Source: Hydrangea macrophylla (Eukaryota; Streptophyta; Magnoliopsida; Cornales; Hydrangeaceae). Taken from it: DNA of 64,000 bases. The stretch is from positions 106,979,580 through 107,043,579 of the forward strand of contig CM066983.1 of the NCBI GenBank assembly GCA_033977485.1. Reading direction: 5' to 3'. Both the position numbers and the translations under genes were made by a program. Shown here piece by piece: positions 59,705 to 64,000 of the stretch. Under the pieces are notes generated by a model. That model was not told the origin of the DNA. It did not search any database and was given only the letters and a program-made list of their open reading frames with translations. Numbering within the stretch: position 1 is the first letter of the stretch; the number at the start of each line of letters is the position of its first letter.

Positions 59705-60327
59705 AGCATTACCCAATGCAATTTGCTTGAAATAAAACGTTGGTGACGGAAGTTATCAATAATGTTTTGCTAACTTAAGAATCTAATGAGATACAAAGTG
59801 AAGACCAAATTCTTTTTGAATAATGTCGTGTTTTCCAAATTTGAACCCCAATTTTACTTACCTAAGCAATTTTACCATTTACTGAGTGTATACCTCGTAC
59901 TCAATTCTTTATTATGCTTGTAGAATAGGACATTTTTTTTTTCTAAGACTAACATGAATCTGAATCATCTGATTGTCTTTTCTTTCTCTTGGGAATTTGG
60001 ATTTCGTATAGTTGTATTTTTTGCATATGGAAATGAGAAGTGGAAAGAAAATAACTGTTTATCCGCCATTCTATGCTTTTTTAATTTTGCATCTCAAATT
60101 AGGTATCCAGCACATTTGATGGTGTGATCACTTCAATATCTCTGAATAAAAATCAAATGTTATTAAAGGTGATTTCATTGCCACATGTGTTGGAAAAATT
60201 TTGAAAGCACAACATTACCCTTGTTCTTAAGTCCTCACTATAAAAAGTCTAAGCTTTTTAAATTTGATTATCAAATGCTTTAGCAGTTGTACCGTATCCA
60301 TACTGTTGCAATGATTGATGGTATCAT

Positions 60328-61030
60328 TAGGGCTGCTCAAAATCCACCTGCCCACTCGACTCACCCGACCACCCGATCACCCATAGCCTTTTTATTGGTT
60401 TTTAAACAATGTGGGTGGAGTTACGGGTCTTGGGGGTGGAAACCCAACAGTTTCGGGTGGAGTCACGGGTCTAAGGGGGGTGGGGTGTGAAAACCCAATT
60501 CACCCGACCCGACTCGAAACATACTTAATTAAAAAAAATATATATATGTAATATGCTTATATATATGCATTATGTATTATATAGTCTTTAATATATATAC
60601 ATGTATGCTTATATTAGTATATGTATTATGTATTATATAGTCTTTAAATATATATATATATATATGTTATATTCTTGTTACTTGTATCAATAAAATATAT
60701 ATGTCACTAGCGGAGATATAAAAACATTAAAATCATCAAACTAGTACATATATGACTATGTTTTTATTTTTTGTTTGTTGAGAGCTTTGGTTAGCCATGA
60801 CTATGTAGAAAAACATTCAAAGCAAAAAAAAAAAAAAAATTGAAGACAAAGTCATGTGTAAAGCAAATACTTGATTGAGGCAAATGAGACAGTCGGAGTT
60901 TCACCCGATGAGTCGGGTGCACCCAATAAAGCTAGTGAATGACGGGTGGAAGGAAGGCAAACCCGACTATGTTCGGATAGATGAGCGGATGAGGGCCAAA
61001 CCCGACTCACCCGACTCGTAAGCACCCCTA
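60328..61030. mobile_element. hAT-type element with ACCCGA arrays
   Basis: Begins TAGGGCTGCTCAAA and ends, complemented, TAGGGGTGCTTACGAG. The 8-bp TSD GGTATCAT / GATATCAT (7 of 8) is at 60320-60327 and 61031-61038. Both subterminal regions carry CACCCGACT or CGGGTGGAG repeats. The AT-rich centre has TATATA runs. No ORF. Confidence 0.85.
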
Positions 61031-61151
61031 GATATCATATACTTGTATACCACTGCGTCAACTAATAAAGTATTTAAGAACTAAATTTGAAATGCATAGC
61101 ATTACTCCTCACATTATAAGGGGAAGAAAAAAAAAATCAACATAAAAAACC

Positions 61152-61160
61152 AAAAAAAAA
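61152..61160 (-). terminator. Pol III terminator of tRNA-Tyr
   Basis: Nine T in a row on the minus strand, a few bases past the tRNA 3' end, a standard Pol III stop. Confidence 0.8.
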
Positions 61161-61163
61161 ACT

Positions 61164-61248
61164 TCCGACCTGCCGGATTCGAACCAGCGACCTAAGGATT
61201 TACTGCAACAACTACAGTCCTCCGCTCTACCAACTGAGCTAAGGTCGG
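61164..61248 (-). tRNA. tRNA-Tyr (GUA) with a 12-base intron
   Basis: On the minus strand, the acceptor stem CCGACCT pairs with AGGTCGG at the other end, followed by the discriminator A. A D-arm of the TAGCTCAGTTGGTAGAGC type and a T-arm GCTGGTTCGAATCCGGC are intact, and supply the A and B boxes. The anticodon GTA is at 61213-61215. The intron 61200-61211 begins one base after the anticodon (after position 37), the standard place, and is 12 bases. Without it the tRNA is 73 nt. CCA is not encoded. It looks functional. Confidence 0.96.
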
Positions 61249-61581
61249 TTATTGTTGTTTGTTTGATTATTATTAATATGATCTAAAATTATCAAACCAA
61301 ATTAAAACACCATTAGAGGCTATAATTTGAAGTGAGAGTCTTCTTTAATTTTGAAATGTCTAGCAAAAACTTTGCAAAAGTGTTATTCCACCACATATTT
61401 GTATAGTTATTTGGTTGAGTTTCTCAACAATAAGAGTAATACTCTGATTTTTGTATCCAAAATGTAATTAAGACATATGTGATAGTGGACCTACTTGATT
61501 TTTTTGGGAGAATTTTCACCATTATTGAGGGTAGTCCCACACCCAAATGTGTTGGGAGACATTTGTAATACAAAATTTGAG
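61249..61581. other. Upstream of the tRNA and intergenic
   Basis: AT-rich, no gene seen. TAGCATTACTC-type fragments just beyond the tRNA (61095-61105) and here resemble half copies of the next MITE. Confidence 0.5.
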
Positions 61582-61763
61582 GAGTAATGCTATACTTTTC
61601 AAATTTCTATTGCAAAAGTGATTCTCAAATAATATGACAATGGTGTCAGATAAATAACTTTTAATCAAAATTCAATTGATCTCACTGTATTAAACTTAGT
61701 TCCACAACCACATAATTTGAAAAGTACTTTTAAAATAGAAATTTAACAAGCGTAGCATTACTC
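61582..61763. mobile_element. Mutator-type MITE
   Basis: Inverted ends GAGTAATGCTATACTTTTC and, complemented, GAGTAATGCTACGCTTGTT, continuing through AAATTTCTATT. The 9-bp TSD AAATTTGAG / AAATTTAAG (8 of 9) is at 61573-61581 and 61764-61772. 182 bases, non-coding. The 9-bp TSD indicates a Mutator relation. Confidence 0.8.
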
Positions 61764-61772
61764 AAATTTAAG

Positions 61773-62005
61773 AAGCATTGCATTACTCAAACATTAATTA
61801 ACTATTTTTGTTCTTTAATAATTGTTGCGTACATAAAAACTAAAAAAACACATGAAAACAAAAGGGTTATATATTTGGATTGAACCACACACATCACACA
61901 TGGCAACTTTCTGTCCGTGTTGTCTTATGTGGGGCCTCACTTATAATGCATGACATGGGTCATGACCATGCATTAAGATAAGACATTGGATGTTACAGTT
62001 CAATA

Positions 62006-62036
<31 letters not shown>

Positions 62037-63748
62037 TTACATGGCATGGAATATATGTATATGTGTGACTTGACACAGGTTATGACGAGAAGGCATGGCA
62101 TCTTGTCCCAGGAGGCCAGGACCCAGTGCTAATGTGCCATGCCTTTCTTTTTTCTTTTTTTGGTTGGATATATCAATGGCAAAGACAAGGCAAGGTAAGA
62201 TAAGTTTCCCACTATCAATTGATTCAAGGTTGTACAATACCTTGGCTTGATACATTCTCATTAGCAAAAAAAGGTTGTATAATACCTTGTTTCACAGAAT
62301 CACAATGCAATTGCCAATTACATAGCACTACAAGTCAATCCTAGGGGCATGGATTTTTAATAATAAAAACAAATCAAGTTCAACCAAGTCTCAGTTTTGT
62401 TCAATTTTTAAAAAAATCAAATTTTGTTTTGGAACTCTTACAATAAGATCTGATTCAGTCATAATCTCACTTTCTATATATGACTCTTATGAGAACTAGA
62501 GTTACATGGCTTTGACAAAGAATTAGTTTAACAAAGATATCACCCTAAGCATGAATCTCTATGCAAGAAATTTACATTCACTAAAAAATTGAATTTATAG
62601 AACTGGTTTACTTATGAACCCCAAAACCTCCCAGACATTATGTTCGATTTGAAGTTAGTAACGGTTTTACTTATATAAAATTACTAATACTTTTCTTGTA
62701 ATAACTAAGGACGATAACATAAGTTTTGTTTCTCAATGTTCTCTGTACTTTGGAATGGTAAGAATTGTCTATTATGAGAGCCAATTTCACAATTTTTTTT
62801 TAATAATTGAGATGTATATGATAATAATATAAGCCCTTTTTTTGGAGGGCCATCTTTATATACGGTTAAATCAACAAATACATAATCAAATCCTCACAAA
62901 ATGCCAAAAGAAGAAAAGCTTGAAAGGGGTATAAGATTTGGACTTGTGCATAACCAATATCAATTATAGTGTGAAAACATTCTAGCTTTTCATTACTTTT
63001 GAAGTTCAAAGCTCCCCTTTCATTTAAGCATCATAGCTTTTAATTATTGAATTGCCAAAAGCATCTCTCTACTTTGCATTCGAGAGTCATGTTGATTGGG
63101 AAAAGAAAACATGTGTTTATATAACTCTATAAAGGCCCCAGTTGGTGTTGTGTGTTGTATTGTCATGTTTGTGTTCTTATCGATCATGTTGCGGATTGAA
63201 TTGACTCCCTGTCAAATTATCAATTAATCATAATGCGGGTCTAACAAATATTAGCCAATATTATTCATGCTTATGATGGTGTTGGCCCTGTTTGGGATAA
63301 AAGGCACAGGAAATATAAACTTATTTTTTTTCCCAATAAGCTAACGCTTTTCATGGATTTGGTAGGGGAAATGAGAGGAGAAATGAATATCGGATGCATG
63401 GACGGATTTATATAGGGGCAACTTCGGCAAGGGGAGATTCAACACCCCCGTTGAAAAAAATCTTGATATAAACTATTATATTTAAGCTCTCCTAAAATTT
63501 CAAAAAGTCCCTATTTTATGAGTATTTTAAGTTTTTCGTATTATTATTGAATACTAACTACAATCAATTCAACCTAAACCATGAGCCATATTTTAGGTTC
63601 CAAATCAAGAGTAGTTGAAGTACTAACGTGAAACAATTAAAATAAGAACAATACAAAATGTTCCTAAAATACGTTACTAGTGTATTGACTCATGTGACAT
63701 ATTGACATTGTTACTTTTTGAGATCCATCCCCTCTCATTCTCTTTTTA
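61773..63748. other. Intergenic, nothing firm
   Basis: AT-rich, with TA runs at about 62003-62027. At 63396-63460, GGATTTATATAGGGGCAACTT looks like a fragment of a GGGGC-terminated plant repeat. I see no exon that I can support. Confidence 0.55.
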
Positions 63749-63750
63749 TA

Positions 63751-64000
63751 CTCCCTTCATTAAAATAAGTGTCCACTTCAAGTTTGTACATTGTTTAAGA
63801 AATATGTATTATATTAATTTTTTTTATTTAATACATAGCCACTTTCCTCTTTTACCTTTGAATGTGATGGGTGTTTGATTTTCCTACTTGTTTGGGACCA
63901 CACATAGATGCTATTTTGTCTTTATTGTAAGGGAATTGTATAAATAAGTTTATTAAATTTTGTAGTTGACTTTCAAAAGTGGACACTTATTTTGGAATAT
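63751..64000. mobile_element. Stowaway-like MITE, cut by the window end
   Basis: CTCCCTTCATTAAAATAAG at 63751, preceded by TA, is close to the common plant terminus CTCCCTCCGTCCC(A)AAATAAGTG. The mirrored GTGGACACTTATTTTGG begins at 63979 and runs off the window. TA as the TSD fits the Tc1/mariner Stowaway type; the right end is not visible. Confidence 0.75.

Larger units (their letters stand above)
57904..60327 (+). other. 3' UTR region with probable intron, MITEs, then intergenic
   Basis: AAAG|GTATCT at 57911 and TTGCAG|GC near 58864 could bound an intron in the 3' UTR. Inside lies a fold-back at about 58018-58368 (GCTTTGTTTGGTTCTTGGATT, mirrored by AATCCATGAGCCAAACAAAGC) with a long poly(A) run, and a 23-C run at 58574-58596. 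Beyond the likely 3' end, 59340-59470 is a dispersed repeat type (CACCCTTGAAGTTTGGG, TTTTGGTCCCTAAAG). 59582-59704 is another fold-back with arms TGGTGCACATAAAGTGTG. No other gene is seen. Confidence 0.55.

Overview
This is a nuclear window from a flowering plant, probably a eudicot. The DNA is AT-rich with long intergenic stretches. Genes have many introns with GT-AG borders, LTR elements use plant initiator-Met and Asp tRNA primers, and the tRNA-Tyr gene carries the small intron usual for plants. I cannot name the species. Nothing prokaryotic, organellar or CRISPR-like was seen.

Three loci look functional. (1) A CDC25/ACR2-type rhodanese phosphatase or arsenate reductase gene lies on the minus strand (3332-6052, three exons, 131 aa). 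(2) A RFWD3-type RING/WD40 E3 ubiquitin ligase gene lies on the plus strand (41965-57903, eleven exons, 599 aa). Three of its introns exceed 3.9 kb, and several introns hold transposons. (3) A tRNA-Tyr(GUA) gene lies on the minus strand (61164-61248). A dead FAR1/FRS gene of transposase ancestry (about 27790-33130) is split by a 3.3 kb solo LTR.

Most of 7.0-41.5 kb is transposon on transposon. Boundaries could be set by matching short target-site duplications (TSDs). From left to right they are: a probable minus-strand LTR edge (1369-1845); a palindromic MITE (6515-6713); a solo LTR (7026-8940) holding a 580-bp hAT-type element with a snRNA-type promoter; a Tekay-like solo LTR (8948-11150); an internally deleted Ty3/Gypsy element (11248-17631) with gag, protease, RT and part of integrase; a second Tekay-like solo LTR (18174-27479), holding a tRNA-Asp-primed LTR element (20207-27293) that carries an unrecognised 247-aa ORF and is itself hit by a solo LTR (21700-23017); the FRS pseudogene with its solo LTR (28737-32044); a nested fold-back (34734-35350); and a gag-only Tat-like element (35397-41546) broken by a third Tekay-like solo LTR (37989-40023) and a hAT-type MITE (41009-41227).

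The 42-64 kb part holds the RFWD3-like gene, the tRNA gene and many small DNA transposons with clear TSDs. In intron 10 of the RFWD3-like gene four levels are stacked: intron, short LTR element, hAT-type element, SINE. I did not find an obvious new multi-gene system. The best leads are the snRNA-type promoter inside a mobile element, GC-rich self-complementary cassettes in otherwise AT-rich LTRs of several families, the unknown ORF in the gag position, and the GC-AG intron in the E3 ligase gene.
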